Of a stretch of DNA of 64,000 nt, positions 46,684 to 56,587 are shown in pieces. This DNA comes from Streptosporangiaceae bacterium NEAU-GS5 (GTDB lineage Bacteria; Actinomycetota; Actinomycetes; Streptosporangiales; Streptosporangiaceae). The position numbers and the translations under genes were made by a program. Each line of letters begins with the position of its first letter. Position 1 is the stretch's first letter. Where the stretch lies: the NCBI GenBank assembly GCA_017592665.1, contig JAGFNW010000008.1, forward strand, positions 186,001-250,000, in the 5' to 3' direction. The notes under the pieces are model-generated. The model made no database searches. It was given only the letters and a program-made list of their open reading frames with translations, and was not told where the DNA came from.

Positions 46684-47400
46684 CCCCCACCGGCTACGAC
46701 TTCTCATCAGCCCGGACACCGTCCTGCGCTGGCACCACGACCTACTGAAACGGCGTCACAGCCGTACCTATCGGCCGAAGCGGCGTGGCCGGCCGCCCGA
46801 TGTCGACTCCATCGGCGTCCTCATCCTGCGCCTGATCCGGGAGAACCCCGCCTGGGGATACCGGTGGGTGCACGGCAAGCTCACCACGCTCGGCATCAAG
46901 GTCGCCGCGTCCGCGGTCTGTGAGATCCTCAAGCAGGAAGGCGTTGATCCGGCACCCGATCGGGTCTCTGCCACGTGGGCCGACTTCCTGCGCTCGCAAG
47001 CCGAGATGCTTTGGCCTGCGACTTCATCGAGACGATCACCCTGAACGGGCAGCGGCAGTACATTCTGGCCGTCATCGAGCACGCCACACGGCGCGTCCAT
47101 GTGCTGGCCACCACCGCCCATCCGACCGCCACCTGGGTCATCCAGGCGATCAGAAACCTCGTGATGGACCTGCAGGGCGCCGGCTGCCGACCCGCTATCT
47201 GATCCGGGACCGGGATGGGAAGTTCCCGACCTGATGGAGGAGATCATCGCTGATGCGGGCATCCGGACCATGCGTGCAGGTGTCCGCATGCCCCGAATGA
47301 ACTCGATCATGGAGCGATGCACACAGTCGTGCCGCCCTGCGCGATTACGAAGACTTCCACACCGGCACCGAGCCCACCAAGCCCTCGGGCAGGCACATGG
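46684..47400 (+). pseudogene. Frameshifted rve-type transposase (IS3/IS481-like)
   Basis: Successive frames give SPDTVLRWHHDLLKRR, RENPAWGYRWVHGKL, then ACDFIETI (first catalytic Asp), then YLIRDRDGKF (second Asp), then MNSIMER (Glu), then HRAHQALGQA. At least three frameshifts and internal stops separate them. The same family recurs at 22.6, 51.1, 54.4-55.5 and 63.0-63.4 kb. Confidence 0.8.
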
Positions 47401-47774
47401 CGGCCAGGACGAGACGCAAGCCCTCCAGCGTTGCCGCGGCTCAATGGGCGACGGCCGCCGGGCCCTGAGCCGGGCGCCCCCATCCCCGGCACGCGCCGCG
47501 GACACGACAGCGGCCATCGTGGCCGCGCTGACGGCCCAATCTCCGCGCGGCCACAGCTGCCGCCGCGGTCAGCCGAGTCCGGGCAGGTAAGGCGCGATCC
47601 GGCACCAGCACGGGCCGGTCCCGCGCCCCCGACATATGACACTTCACCAATACAGGCCCATTGCCACAGCCCGCACGGACGGTGTTCTCGCCGAAGTCCA
47701 ACCCGCCACCAATTCAACCAGTGACACAAATCTCGGCATCCCACAGGCCTGATACGACCAATGCGAGGACATGA
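47401..47774. other. 374 bp with no recognisable gene
   Basis: Several open frames exist on both strands, but none has a ribosome site or a protein pattern I recognise. It lies between IS remnants. Confidence 0.45.
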
Positions 47775-47978
47775 TCACTCCAGGTCATCCCAGCCCCACG
47801 GAGAGGCCGCACTGCCGTCGGGGTCCCGTCCGAACCGGAACCGCTCCGCGTGATCTCCGGTTTCCGTGAATTGGGTGAAATGGCAGATCGCGGGCAGCCG
47901 CTGGGCGAGTCTGGCGGCCTGATCGTTCGCCCAGATCTCCCGCAGCTTCTTCAATAGTTCCACCGAGCCCGACGCATA
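47775..47978 (-). pseudogene. C-terminal fragment of an actinobacterial helical-repeat protein, cut by an IS
   Basis: The frame SVELLKKLREIWANDQAARL, then FRFGRDPDG and PWGWDDLE to the stop, is the usual C-terminus of a common actinobacterial repeat protein in which units like 'LLDSLREAGA..QA.ALA.RAA' precede it. The repeat part lies on the other side of the IS at 47982-48832. Simple removal of the IS does not restore one frame, so some sequence was also lost. Confidence 0.7.
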
Positions 47979-47981
47979 AGA

Positions 47982-48832
47982 CCGTGTCTTGATTGGTGAT
48001 CTTTAGTTGTAGTGATCGTGGAAGCGTTCATGCAGCGACTGGTCCCCGATGAGCTGTGGGAGCTGTTTCAGCGGGTGGCGCCCGCCACTCCGGTGCGGCC
48101 GCAAGGCGGAGGCCGCCGCCGCGCCGATGACCGGCTGATCTTGGCGGCGATCGTATACGTGGCCACCACCGGCTGCACCTGGCGGCAGCTGCCACCGATC
48201 TTCGGCGCGTCCTGGCAGACCGTGCACCGCCGTTTCACCGACTGGAGCGCGGCCCGGGTGTGGGCCAAGCTGTACCGGATCCTGCTCGATGAGCTCGGCT
48301 CGCGCGGCGAACTGGACTGGTCGCGGTGCGCCATCGACTCGGTCAGCGTCCGCGCCACCAAAGGGGGGACCTGACGGGCCCGAATCCTGTCGACAGGGGC
48401 AAGAAAGGCGCGAAGATCCACCTGATCACCGAACGGTCCGGTCTGCCGATCAGTGTCGGGATCAGCGCTGCCAACACCCATGACAGCCTGGTGTTGGAGC
48501 CGCTGGTGCGCGGCATCCCGCCGATCCGCTCCCGGCGTGGACCACGGCGGCGGCGACCGGCCAAGCTGCACGGCGACAAGGGCTATGACTACGCGCACCT
48601 GCGGGCGTTCCTGCTCGGGCGCGGCATCATCCCGCGCATCGCCCGCCGCGGGATCGAATCCAGTCAGCGGCTGGGCCGGCACCGGTGGGTGGTGGAAAGG
48701 ACGGTCGCGTGGCTGGCCGGCTGCCGCCGTTTACACCGACGCTATGAGCGCCGCGCCGACCACTTCGGTTCCTTCGTCGCGATCGCCGCAGCACTCATTT
48801 GCTACCGCCGACTCACCAACCGAGACGACGTC
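47982..48832 (+). mobile_element. IS5-family insertion sequence, 851 bp
   Basis: The ends form an imperfect inverted repeat: GACCGTGTCTTGATTGGTGA on the left and, reverse-complemented, GACGTCGTCTCGGTTGGTGA on the right (about 15 of 20 match). A 3-bp direct repeat TAA flanks the element (47979-47981 and 48833-48835), as expected of the IS5 family. It carries one transposase in two overlapping frames. It sits between two parts of a repeat-protein gene. Confidence 0.8.
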
Positions 48833-48835
48833 TAA
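48012..48835 (+). CDS. IS5-family transposase in two frames, probably joined by -1 frameshifting
   Basis: The first frame (48012-48374) carries the N-terminal DUF4096-like part (LVPDELWELFQRV, GCTWRQLPPIFGASWQTVH). The second (in use from about 48365 to 48835) carries the DDE part: DRGKKGAKIHL, then GDKGYDYAHLR, then RHRWVVERTVAWL with the final Glu. At the junction the run AAAGGGGGG allows a -1 shift, fusing RATKGG to DLTGPNPVDRG. This is the normal layout in several IS5 subgroups, so the element may be functional. The TAA stop is supplied by the target-site duplication. Confidence 0.85.
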
Positions 48836-49205
48836 CCAGTGCCGTGGCCTGATGCTCGGCGTCCGCCTCGCGGAGACTGCTCACCGATCTGTCGACAGCC
48901 CATAGGTCGTCCAGGGCGACGTCAGCAGCGGCACGCTCGATCAGGACGATCAGCTGATCACCGATCTCCGCCTCACGTAATCCGTCCATCAACCAGCCCA
49001 CAACGAACGGGCCACGGCTCACGGCGTGGAAGACCGCGCACTCGGCCAGGGCGTTCGCCCGATCCCACGCGCCCGCCTCCCGCAGACTTTCTATTAGCCA
49101 GGCCACATCATTCGGGTTGAGAACAGCATGGATGAGAGCCCGCTCGGCTATCTCGGCCGCCTCATGCTCTGCGCCAGCCTTGCGCAAACTGAGTTGCTCC
49201 GGGTG
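48836..49205 (-). pseudogene. Repeat region of the IS-interrupted helical-repeat protein
   Basis: Three or four units of about 34 residues are visible: SLRKAGAEHEAAEIAERA, WLIESLREAGAWDRANALAE, WLMDGLREAEIGDQLIVL, SSLREADAEHQATALV. The frame continues upstream into unrelated sequence, so the N-terminus is also missing. Function of the family is unknown to me. Confidence 0.65.
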
Positions 49206-49630
49206 TCGTGAGTGGTGATTCCAGCGGGTTCGCTGGGCCGACTCCACCTCGGCCGGGCTGCGCCAGGGGCCGCGGGTGTCCAGGGCGTTGCCCATCGAGG
49301 CGTCGATGCCGGCGGTCATCAGGTGGCCGACGCCGCCGGGTGGGCGCGCTACCGCATATCTGCCACCGGATCTGGCTTCTGCTCAGGACCAGGCAACAGT
49401 CCCACGTCCGATCTGTCGGACCAACACGAAATGGGGTCGAATTAGGCGACACTTTTTCTGGCAGCGATGTGCCGTGCCGTGCCTCCGATATTCTCGCAAC
49501 CGAAATGCCCACACAGAACGTTCACATCTTCCGTGGACGGCATTTTTTGGGCAGAAATCCGACATCGGCGAATCGGGCGCTATATGGCGTCAAAGCCGTT
49601 AAACCAATAAGAATGAGTAGTGTGCACCAC

Positions 49631-50896
49631 ATGACGAAAACGCCATATATGAAGCGTTCACTGGTCGCGACCCTGGCCGCGGCGACAACCCTGGCCGGAT
49701 ATTGCGTGGTCGCGGCCACTCCAGCGTACGCCGCCACCACCATCAGCATCGTCTATTCGACTGACAACGGAGTGACCTGGAGCAGTACCCTGCCGGTTCC
49801 GCGCCCGTCGAGATGGTTGACGCGCGTCTGGTACAACAACACCGATTCCACCGCCTACCGGGACGCGTCCGTTCTCGCGCACATCCGTTCGCGGCTCGTC
49901 CCCGGCACGACGAGGGTCTGCCTTTCCCCGAGAACCTCCGATCCCGTCAATCCCGACGACACTGAACTCGCCTGCAACACCGACGTCGGCCAGACCGGAC
50001 CCATCGACGAAAAAGCGGTATGGGGTGGAGGACTCCCGGAAGCAGGCCTGGGCACGATCGACGGCCAGAACTGGAACCTTCGGATCAGCCCGACCGCCGG
50101 ATTGTTCGCCGAACCCAGCGACCTTACCAACGGGGTCCTGGAGCGTGGGAAGAAGGCATTTCTCCACCTTCAAGGATGCACCTATGGGAACGGTAGTACG
50201 GACAATTTCATGTCCTTCGTGGCGAATGTGCCGAATACGCCGTTCCAGACGGGGACGGGAGTCTCCAACGGGCCGAAGCCGCTCATGTGCGGGCCGGGGG
50301 ATGCCGGCTACCGCTACAAGCCGGGCAGCGGCGCCACCCAGGCGATCAGCCTCCTCGGGATGCGCTATTTCAACCTCCAGCAATGCGTTTACAACTCCGG
50401 CGCCGACCTGGCCACCGTCGCCGTACAGCAGCCGCAAACCAACTCCAGCAACGTGAAGGCCAGCCCGACGGCCGCGTGCCCCGGCGCCGGATGGGTGCCC
50501 AGCAACAGCCGTACGCAGGCGTTGGACCTGCTGACCCGGCGCTACATCAACCTGCAGCAGTGCGTCTACGCGAAGCCCGGGGACTTCTACACCAACCTGG
50601 TCCAGAACTCGGGCGACCTGCAGACCAGGTCACCGGCGACCGACACCGGCGACACTCCGCAGGCGGCGAACTCCGCCTGCGCTCCCGGATATCCCACGTC
50701 CTACCAATGGGTCTCGGTGAACTCCGCCACGCAGGCGATCGACACCGAAGACACCACACGAGGCGCCGGGTTCATCGAATTCGAAGCGCAGCCTGAGGCC
50801 GTTCCCAGCCTTACCGACAATCCGCGGCCGGTGAGCGCGTGGCTCCTGATCGGTGGGGTCGTCGCGGCAAAGGACAGCGGGGGCTTCAGGGTCTGA
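49631..50896 (+). CDS. Secreted Cys-containing protein of unknown function, 421 aa
   Basis: A signal peptide is clear (KRSLVATLAAATTLAGYCVVAA, cleavage near AYA-AT). The mature part has a beta-rich first half and a second half with a duplicated unit (MRYFNLQQCVY and RRYINLQQCVY, each preceded by a TQA.(S/D)LL pattern), suggesting two copies of a disulfide-stabilised module. The C-terminus has a short hydrophobic stretch (VSAWLLIGGVVAA) that may be a degenerate anchor. Start choice among three closely spaced ATGs is uncertain, as no strong ribosome site is seen. The upstream 300 bp are A/T-richer than average and may contain the promoter. Confidence 0.7.
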   Translation: MTKTPYMKRSLVATLAAATTLAGYCVVAATPAYAATTISIVYSTDNGVTWSSTLPVPRPSRWLTRVWYNNTDSTAYRDASVLAHIRSRLVPGTTRVCLSPRTSDPVNPDDTELACNTDVGQTGPIDEKAVWGGGLPEAGLGTIDGQNWNLRISPTAGLFAEPSDLTNGVLERGKKAFLHLQGCTYGNGSTDNFMSFVANVPNTPFQTGTGVSNGPKPLMCGPGDAGYRYKPGSGATQAISLLGMRYFNLQQCVYNSGADLATVAVQQPQTNSSNVKASPTAACPGAGWVPSNSRTQALDLLTRRYINLQQCVYAKPGDFYTNLVQNSGDLQTRSPATDTGDTPQAANSACAPGYPTSYQWVSVNSATQAIDTEDTTRGAGFIEFEAQPEAVPSLTDNPRPVSAWLLIGGVVAAKDSGGFRV

Positions 50897-51039
50897 CGCC
50901 GCCACAAAGGGGAGCCCGCTCGTTCACCCCACGGTGAGGTGGCACTCGGGCGAGTTCGAGCCGCGCATCGGCGCGAACCCGCTCCTGCGCAGAACCCGGC
51001 CGGGTCGCCGCCCGTGGCCTACCTGGAGACGAAGGCAGT

Positions 51040-51254
51040 GGGCCAGGGGCGGAATCGCGGGCCCCCGCGATAGCCAGCAAAGCCCGGTCCTCGTCGGCGA
51101 ACTTCACCCGGTTCTCGCCGGGCTGCCTTTCGAGGACGGTGATTTGGTGGCGCAGGACGAGGATTTCGACGTCTTTGTCTCGATCGCTCATGGACAGCAG
51201 TCGCAGCGCGGCAAAGGCGTCGGTGACGGTCAGGTAGGCCAAGCGTACAAGCAT
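51040..51254 (-). pseudogene. N-terminal fragment of an rve-type transposase
   Basis: MLVRLAYLTVTDAFAALRLL then DVEILVLRHQITVLERQ matches the start of the remnant at 55087-55479 (IEIIVLRHQLAALRRQ). The frame is lost after about 70 residues. Confidence 0.75.
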
Positions 51255-51367
51255 GGCGTCTCATCATGGCGCATTCGTCTGATCGCCGTGGCCGGAGTTC
51301 GCACCTGCTGGGCGACGCCCCAGTAAGGCCATGACCTGGGCGGATGAGATTATCGGCAGGCGCAGCG

Positions 51368-53536
51368 TCAACCATCCGCATCGTCAGGGGTTGTCGATGG
51401 ACGCATCCATGCCTCAGCCATGCCGTCGCGGACTGTCACCACGCCATGCTCAAAGAACTGGATCGTCTCATTGGCGTCGGCTGCCAATGATTTCGCCGCC
51501 GAGATAGGGAAGCCCAGTCGTTGGTCGGCGTCGCTCTGGCGTTCGAGCAGATCCACGACCAGCTGGAATACTGCGAATGCGTTGCCCCCCCTCCAGAAGA
51601 TACGTCCGCCCTCAAAATCCTGGTGGACGCGCTTCTTCTCCTCGGCGCTCAACGTGCCTCGGCGCTCACAGGAGGTAGGAAAACCGAGCCAGCTCCCGGT
51701 CCCGCCCATGCGTTCGTAAACACGTCCTACGCCCGATCTGACCATATGAGTGCCACACGCTTTGGAGGAATAGACGGTGGCCCCGCCTCGGCCTTCGGTT
51801 TCAGACCAGTTACTGAGGATGTCTTCAGGATAATCAAATGGGCCCTCGAACCGCTGGAACGTGCCGCTCGTCCCGTACGGGGAGGGCGCTGCCGCGAGTG
51901 CTGGGCTGACCGGGAACCCTAATACCCCGGCCGCACCCTTCGGCCACCCGTCGTGGAAAGTGGCGATCGGGCCGGGAACCATGAAGATGCCAGTTTGCTC
52001 GGTGTAGTAGACGTTTCCCGCTTCGAAGCGCTGAACCCGGCCGGTCATGCCGAGGCCGCTCCGCGAGGGGCCGGCTTCAGATTCATCCGTTACCGGAAAT
52101 CCCCACTCTCCCCACGTGCCGCCAAGCTTCTCGTGGGTCTCGCCGACAACGCCTCCCGTAGCATGCGCTCCATACTTCGCCGACCAGTAAACAGTCGCCC
52201 CGCAGCGCAGCCCCAAGCGCTCGCAGATGTCCTGGGAGTAGTCACGAGGGCCCTCGAAGCGCTGATAGCTGCCCTCGGTCTCGAATGACGATCGCCCGGC
52301 AGGCTCGTCAGCGGTCAAGGGAAATCCGAGCGCACCCCTGCTGCCGTCCAGTGCCGCACAATACTCAGCGATGGCACCCGTTGTCGCCTGTGCGCCAGCC
52401 CGGGCGCTCCAATGGACCTGGCCTTTGCTGATCCCCTGGTAGAAGCCCTGTGTTTCTTGTGGCGAGGTGCTCGCGCGGCGGAACGGCTCGGTCGGTGCCC
52501 CGAGATCACGTCGCGAAATGAGCGCGGACTGAATCGCGTCGGCCGCTGCCGGCAGCTCCTTCAACCAGCCCAGCTCTGGTGGCATGAATCGCACGAGCTC
52601 GAGCGCCCGATCATGGCGAACGTCGATTAGAAGCGCAACCGCCAACTTCTCGTCCAGCGATACAAGTGCCCGTAACACCTCGGCCATGTCCGCCGCGGAT
52701 GCATTTCGATCGGCAAGCAGGTCTGCGGCTTCCTCGTCCGGCAAATGAGCCAGCCGACGAGCGGCAGTATGTGGATTGAGCTGCGTGAGAGTCAGCGCGT
52801 CAAGCCGGACGTGGGCACCCTCAACAGGTTTCAAGGAGGGGACCGCCCCCAGGTGCTCGCGCAGAGCCGTTCGGAAGCCCTCGTCGTCCAGCAGAGCGGC
52901 AACCGGGACGGCTGTCAGCCGGCGGTTTCGATAGACCGCCTCATTCCACGCGACCACCCCGATCAGAACGCTGACGCCGGACTCGGCGAACAGCGCACTG
53001 CCGGACATGCCGGCCCACTGATCCTTACGCTCATGTGGATTACCCACGCCGGGCCAGGCGGTCACATTGATCGCGTAGCGATTGCTGGCCGCGTAGGTGC
53101 CCGGATCGACGGCGCCCCCGACCGACTCGGTGTCAGAGATACGCGTACGCTCGTCGTAGGCGGCCCGCGGCAGTCCGGTCGATCGCACTCGAACCGGCTG
53201 GGTGCCGACCAGCTTGCCCCAGGGGACCAGATTCGGCGCGAAGCCTTCAGGTGGATCGGCCTCCAGAAGGAGCAGCGCGGCGTCCAAGTCGTCATACCCC
53301 GCCCACGCCAACCGCGCCTCGATCGGGTCGCCCAGCCGTACAGAGCCCCGGGGGCCGAGTAGACACATGACCGACAGGCTGGAATGGGCCTGACCGGTGG
53401 CTGAGGCGACACCGTGACGGACGGTCAGCACCACGCGCGGGGCGACCAGATAGCCTGAGCTGAAGCTACCGTCCTCATGCTGGTCGGACGGGCCTGCGGT
53501 GATGGCCACCAGACCCGGGTGTGCGTGGACGTCCAC
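51368..53536 (-). CDS. Cytosolic trypsin-like protease with LGFP repeats, 722 aa
   Basis: Residues 1-220 form a trypsin-fold peptidase: LVAPRVVLTVRHGVA (His41), DDLDAALLLLEAD (Asp85), QWAGMSGSALF (Ser178). A helical region follows (about 250-345; LPDEEAADLLADR, ALVSLDEKLAVALL). The C-terminal half is a run of LGFP-type repeats (RGALGFPLT, WGEWGFPVT, AGVLGFPVS, SWLGFPTS, QRLGFPIS), normally cell-wall or glycan-associated. There is no signal peptide. The GTG start lies three bases after the stop of the trypco2 gene, so they form an operon. Trypsin plus a trypsin-co-occurring protein is a known conflict-system pairing. Confidence 0.85.
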   Translation of the reverse strand: MDVHAHPGLVAITAGPSDQHEDGSFSSGYLVAPRVVLTVRHGVASATGQAHSSLSVMCLLGPRGSVRLGDPIEARLAWAGYDDLDAALLLLEADPPEGFAPNLVPWGKLVGTQPVRVRSTGLPRAAYDERTRISDTESVGGAVDPGTYAASNRYAINVTAWPGVGNPHERKDQWAGMSGSALFAESGVSVLIGVVAWNEAVYRNRRLTAVPVAALLDDEGFRTALREHLGAVPSLKPVEGAHVRLDALTLTQLNPHTAARRLAHLPDEEAADLLADRNASAADMAEVLRALVSLDEKLAVALLIDVRHDRALELVRFMPPELGWLKELPAAADAIQSALISRRDLGAPTEPFRRASTSPQETQGFYQGISKGQVHWSARAGAQATTGAIAEYCAALDGSRGALGFPLTADEPAGRSSFETEGSYQRFEGPRDYSQDICERLGLRCGATVYWSAKYGAHATGGVVGETHEKLGGTWGEWGFPVTDESEAGPSRSGLGMTGRVQRFEAGNVYYTEQTGIFMVPGPIATFHDGWPKGAAGVLGFPVSPALAAAPSPYGTSGTFQRFEGPFDYPEDILSNWSETEGRGGATVYSSKACGTHMVRSGVGRVYERMGGTGSWLGFPTSCERRGTLSAEEKKRVHQDFEGGRIFWRGGNAFAVFQLVVDLLERQSDADQRLGFPISAAKSLAADANETIQFFEHGVVTVRDGMAEAWMRPSTTPDDADG

Positions 53537-53539
53537 TCG

Positions 53540-53836
53540 TCACCGCCGATCCAAAATCTCGCCCGGCCTGCCGGTGGTGCGGTCGGTGACGTTGAGTTTC
53601 AGCCTCAGCCGATGGGTTTGGCCGCGCGAGAGCGCGCCGTCCGCGCCGACCTTGACCACGCCTAATTGGACACCGAAGCTCCCACCGCCGTCCTTGCGCA
53701 CCTCGACGGCGAACTCCATCTCCACCTCCGCGATCTGGAAGCGAAGACTCTCATTCTCCCCGCTCTTCTGCGCCGCCAGCAACTGCCCGCGTAATTGTTC
53801 AATCGCCTCAGTGATCTCGCCCGATCCGTCGGTCAC
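53540..53836 (-). CDS. Trypsin-co-occurring (trypco2-like) protein, 98 aa
   Basis: The pattern ITEAIEQLRGQLLAAQ, then LRFQIAEVEMEFAVEVRKD, then THRLRLKLNV is that of trypco2 domains: one helix followed by a beta-sandwich-like strand series. GTG at 53836 has GGGAGGGAT directly upstream. The frame continues upstream only as decayed RTX-like sequence, so this start is well supported. It precedes the trypsin-LGFP gene by 3 bp and probably regulates or targets it. Confidence 0.8.
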   Translation of the reverse strand: MTDGSGEITEAIEQLRGQLLAAQKSGENESLRFQIAEVEMEFAVEVRKDGGGSFGVQLGVVKVGADGALSRGQTHRLRLKLNVTDRTTGRPGEILDRR

Positions 53837-54099
53837 TATCCCTCCCGCGATCCTAAATCCGGCTAGTGATAGTACGCCCGATTGTCTAACCCACACAGCC
53901 AGGTTCGAGCGGGCGACCTTTCTCAGCGGCGCCTGGTACAAAGGGACGACCTTTACCGGCGACCTCGGGTTCAACGGAGCGACCGGCCAAGGGCCCGCCG
54001 CACGCTGCGCCTGGCCGACGCCTCGCATCCTGCGCCCCCTGAGGATGCGGCGAACGCCTTGGAGCGTCTGGGATCGAGGCCGCTGAAGTAGGCGGCCTA

Positions 54100-54430
54100 C
54101 TGGACCTGGGGGTCCGTTGCCTCCGTTGACAACGTCGTTGCCCGGCCCGGCGTAGACGGTGCTGGCGCTGGCGCTGGCGTCGATGGTGTCGATGGTGTCG
54201 TTTCCGCCAAGAGAGCAGATGACGTTGTGAACAGTGCGGTTCAATGCGTCATTGCCAGGTGTCCCGATGATGGTGCAAGCGTGAGCGTTGTTAATCGTTG
54301 ATATCTCCGTAGCGATGTTGTTCGACGTGCCGGGGTCGTCTTCAGCCGCATCTACGGTGGCCTCGCCCGTGATTGAGCCGATGGCATTGGGTTCCACAAC
54401 GACGGTTATCGTGGCTGTCGGGCTCGAATA
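54100..54430 (-). pseudogene. Remnant of a secreted RTX-like calcium-binding repeat protein
   Basis: The minus strand encodes VEPNAIGSITGEATVDA (end of an Ig-like or DUF11-like repeat), then GTPGNDAL, CSLGGNDTID and YAGPGNDVVNGG, the glycine/aspartate nonapeptides of hemolysin-type Ca-binding proteins. The frame is interrupted at about 54100, and at about 54440 it abuts the end of an IS remnant that removed its 5' part. Confidence 0.65.
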
Positions 54431-54440
54431 TTCGATTTGG

Positions 54441-55479
54441 CTATGCGACCTGGGCGTATTCGTTGATCACCCCGCCGAGAACCTCGCGCCGAGTAACCTG
54501 GGTGTACTCGAGGTCGAGGACTTCAGGGCGCGGGTCTGGCGGACGTTGGCCGAGTGATCGATGCGGACGATGGCTGTTGTAGTGCTGGATGTACTCGGAC
54601 AGGACCTTCCGCAGCTGCCGTTCGCTGAAGATCAGCATCCGGTCGGTGCACTCTCGGCGGACGGTGCCCACCCAACGTTCGGCGAAGCAATCGGCGACCA
54701 GCGTCCGTCGATGGAGGTCAGTACCGCGTCGAAGTCGGCGACGAACTTGCCATCCCGGTCGCGGATAAGGAACTTGATCCGATCGATCCAATCGGTGGCG
54801 TCCATGAGCAGCGTGCAGGCTCGTTGGGTGACCCGCGCTCCGGTCGGGTGCGCGGTGACCCCGACGAGATGCACGCGGCGGCTGGCCGGTTCGATCACGA
54901 ATAGGACGTAGATGCGCTCGAGGAACACCGTGTCGACGGTGAAGAAGTCACAGGCCAGCATCGACTTTGCCTGGGCGGTGAGGAACTGCTTCCACGTTGG
55001 GCCGGTGCGGCGTGGGGCGGGTTCGACGCCGGCCCGTCTCAAGATGAGCCATGCGGTGCTGGCGGCCAGGGTGTAGCCCAGGCCGATCAGCTCGCCGTGG
55101 ATGCGTCTGTGCCCCCATGTTGGGTTCTCGGCCACCAAGCGTAAACCAATGCGCGAACCTCCGGCGTGGTCGAGGGGCGACCGGGACGGCGGCGTGGATG
55201 GGTCCACTTTCGTCGGACCATGTCGCGGTGCCAGCGCAGTAGCGTGGCGGGTGTGACGGCGAACGCCGTCCATCCGATCCTGGGCAGCAGCCGGGACAAT
55301 AGCGCCAGGATCGCCCGGTCGGCGGGAGCAGGCCGCAGCGGACCAGCCTGACGACGTAACGCTGCAAGCTGGTGGCGCAAGACGATGATCTCGATATCTT
55401 TGCTGGTGTCGGTGCGCAGGCGGAGTAGCAGGAATTGGCTCATCCGGAGGATGGTCACGTAGAGCAGCGAGACGAACAC
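54441..55479 (-). pseudogene. Nearly full-length but frameshifted rve-type transposase
   Basis: Three successive frames carry one protein: 55479-55140 (IEIIVLRHQLAALRRQ, ATLLRWHRDMVRRKW), 55140-54690 (NPTWGHRRIHGELIGLGYTL, ACDFFTVDTV with the first Asp, FLIRDRDGKF with the second), and 54690-54441 (NSHRPHRSLGQRPP, ending VINEYAQVA). Two frameshifts inactivate it. It is the best-preserved copy of the integrase family whose scraps litter the window. Confidence 0.85.
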
Positions 55480-55599
55480 GAGCCGTGATGGTGTCAGAGG
55501 AGCCAGCCTGATCGCGCGTCAATGCCGCAGGTCACAGCGCCGAATCGGGTTTTCGAGCCCGACAGGGTCCTGGGCCGGCTAGGAGCCGGCCCTCACCGG

Positions 55600-56290
55600 C
55601 GGGCCACAATCCTCGCCACGCTGGCTGGTCGTCGTCGCCGGGAGCGCGCTCACTGTGCTGCCGCTGCCGTTCGCGTGGCTGCTGGTCGACAGGGCGGCCC
55701 AGGGCGTCGGGCTCGGGCTGACGGCGCTGATGATGGGCGTGGCCCGGGACCACCTCCCCGAGGAGCGCAGCGCGGCCGTGATCGCCCTGATCTCGATGTC
55801 TTGATCATCGGGGCCGGCGTCGGCTACCCGCTGGCCACACTGCTCGCCGAGCTCGGCGGGGTACGGGCCGCCTACGGCCTCGGCCCGGTCGTCACCGCCG
55901 CCGCCCTCCTGACCGCGTCGCGCTCCATGCCCGAAGCCACCGAAGGCCGCTCCGCCCACGTGGACGTGGCAGGCGCGGTCGTCCAGGCCGCTGCGCTGCT
56001 CCTGGTGCTGTTCCTCGCCAGCGAACGGGATCTGTGGAGCCGGCACCTCGCCGTGGCGGCGGGCCTCGCCGTCGTCGCGGTGGTGCTGCTGCTCTGCGTC
56101 TGGGCCGTCATCGAGCTGCGCAGCACGACGCCCCTGGTCGATGTGCTGGCGGTGCGGCACCCGGCGGTCGCCGGGGCGAAACTCGCCATGTTCGTCGGCG
56201 GGATCGGCATGTACGTCCTGCTCACGCTCATCACCCGGTACGCGCAGACGCCGCACGGCGCCGATGCCCGGCGTCATCCTGGCCGTCACC
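55600..56290 (+). pseudogene. Degenerate MFS drug-efflux transporter
   Basis: Fragments typical of DHA2-type MFS proteins follow one another: WLVVVAGSALTVLPLPFAWL and AAQGVGLGLTALMMGVARDH, a stop near 55803, then IIGAGVGYPLATLLAELGGV, VVQAAALLLVLFLASERD and KLAMFVGGIGMYVLL. Both ends are missing and a stop/frameshift splits it. Confidence 0.75.
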
Positions 56291-56587
56291 CCGAGAGCGA
56301 GACGTCGAGCGCCATGAGCTTCAACTACTCGTCCGCTGCGTCGGCTACTCCCGTGGCATTCGTCACATATGTCCCACTCCGGATGATGTGCCATCATGGG
56401 TATCGTCACTTCGACGATAAGGGGTGTGCCATGACCGCGCAGCGCCATCGGCGGCCTACACCACCGCGGCGCTGGTCGGCATCGGCGTCATGGCGATCAG
56501 GACGCTACAAGCCTCGCCCTCGCCCGCCGACGCTCGTCCGAGACCAACCCGTACGTCAGATGCACTCATGCCAACACTGGAGGTTCC

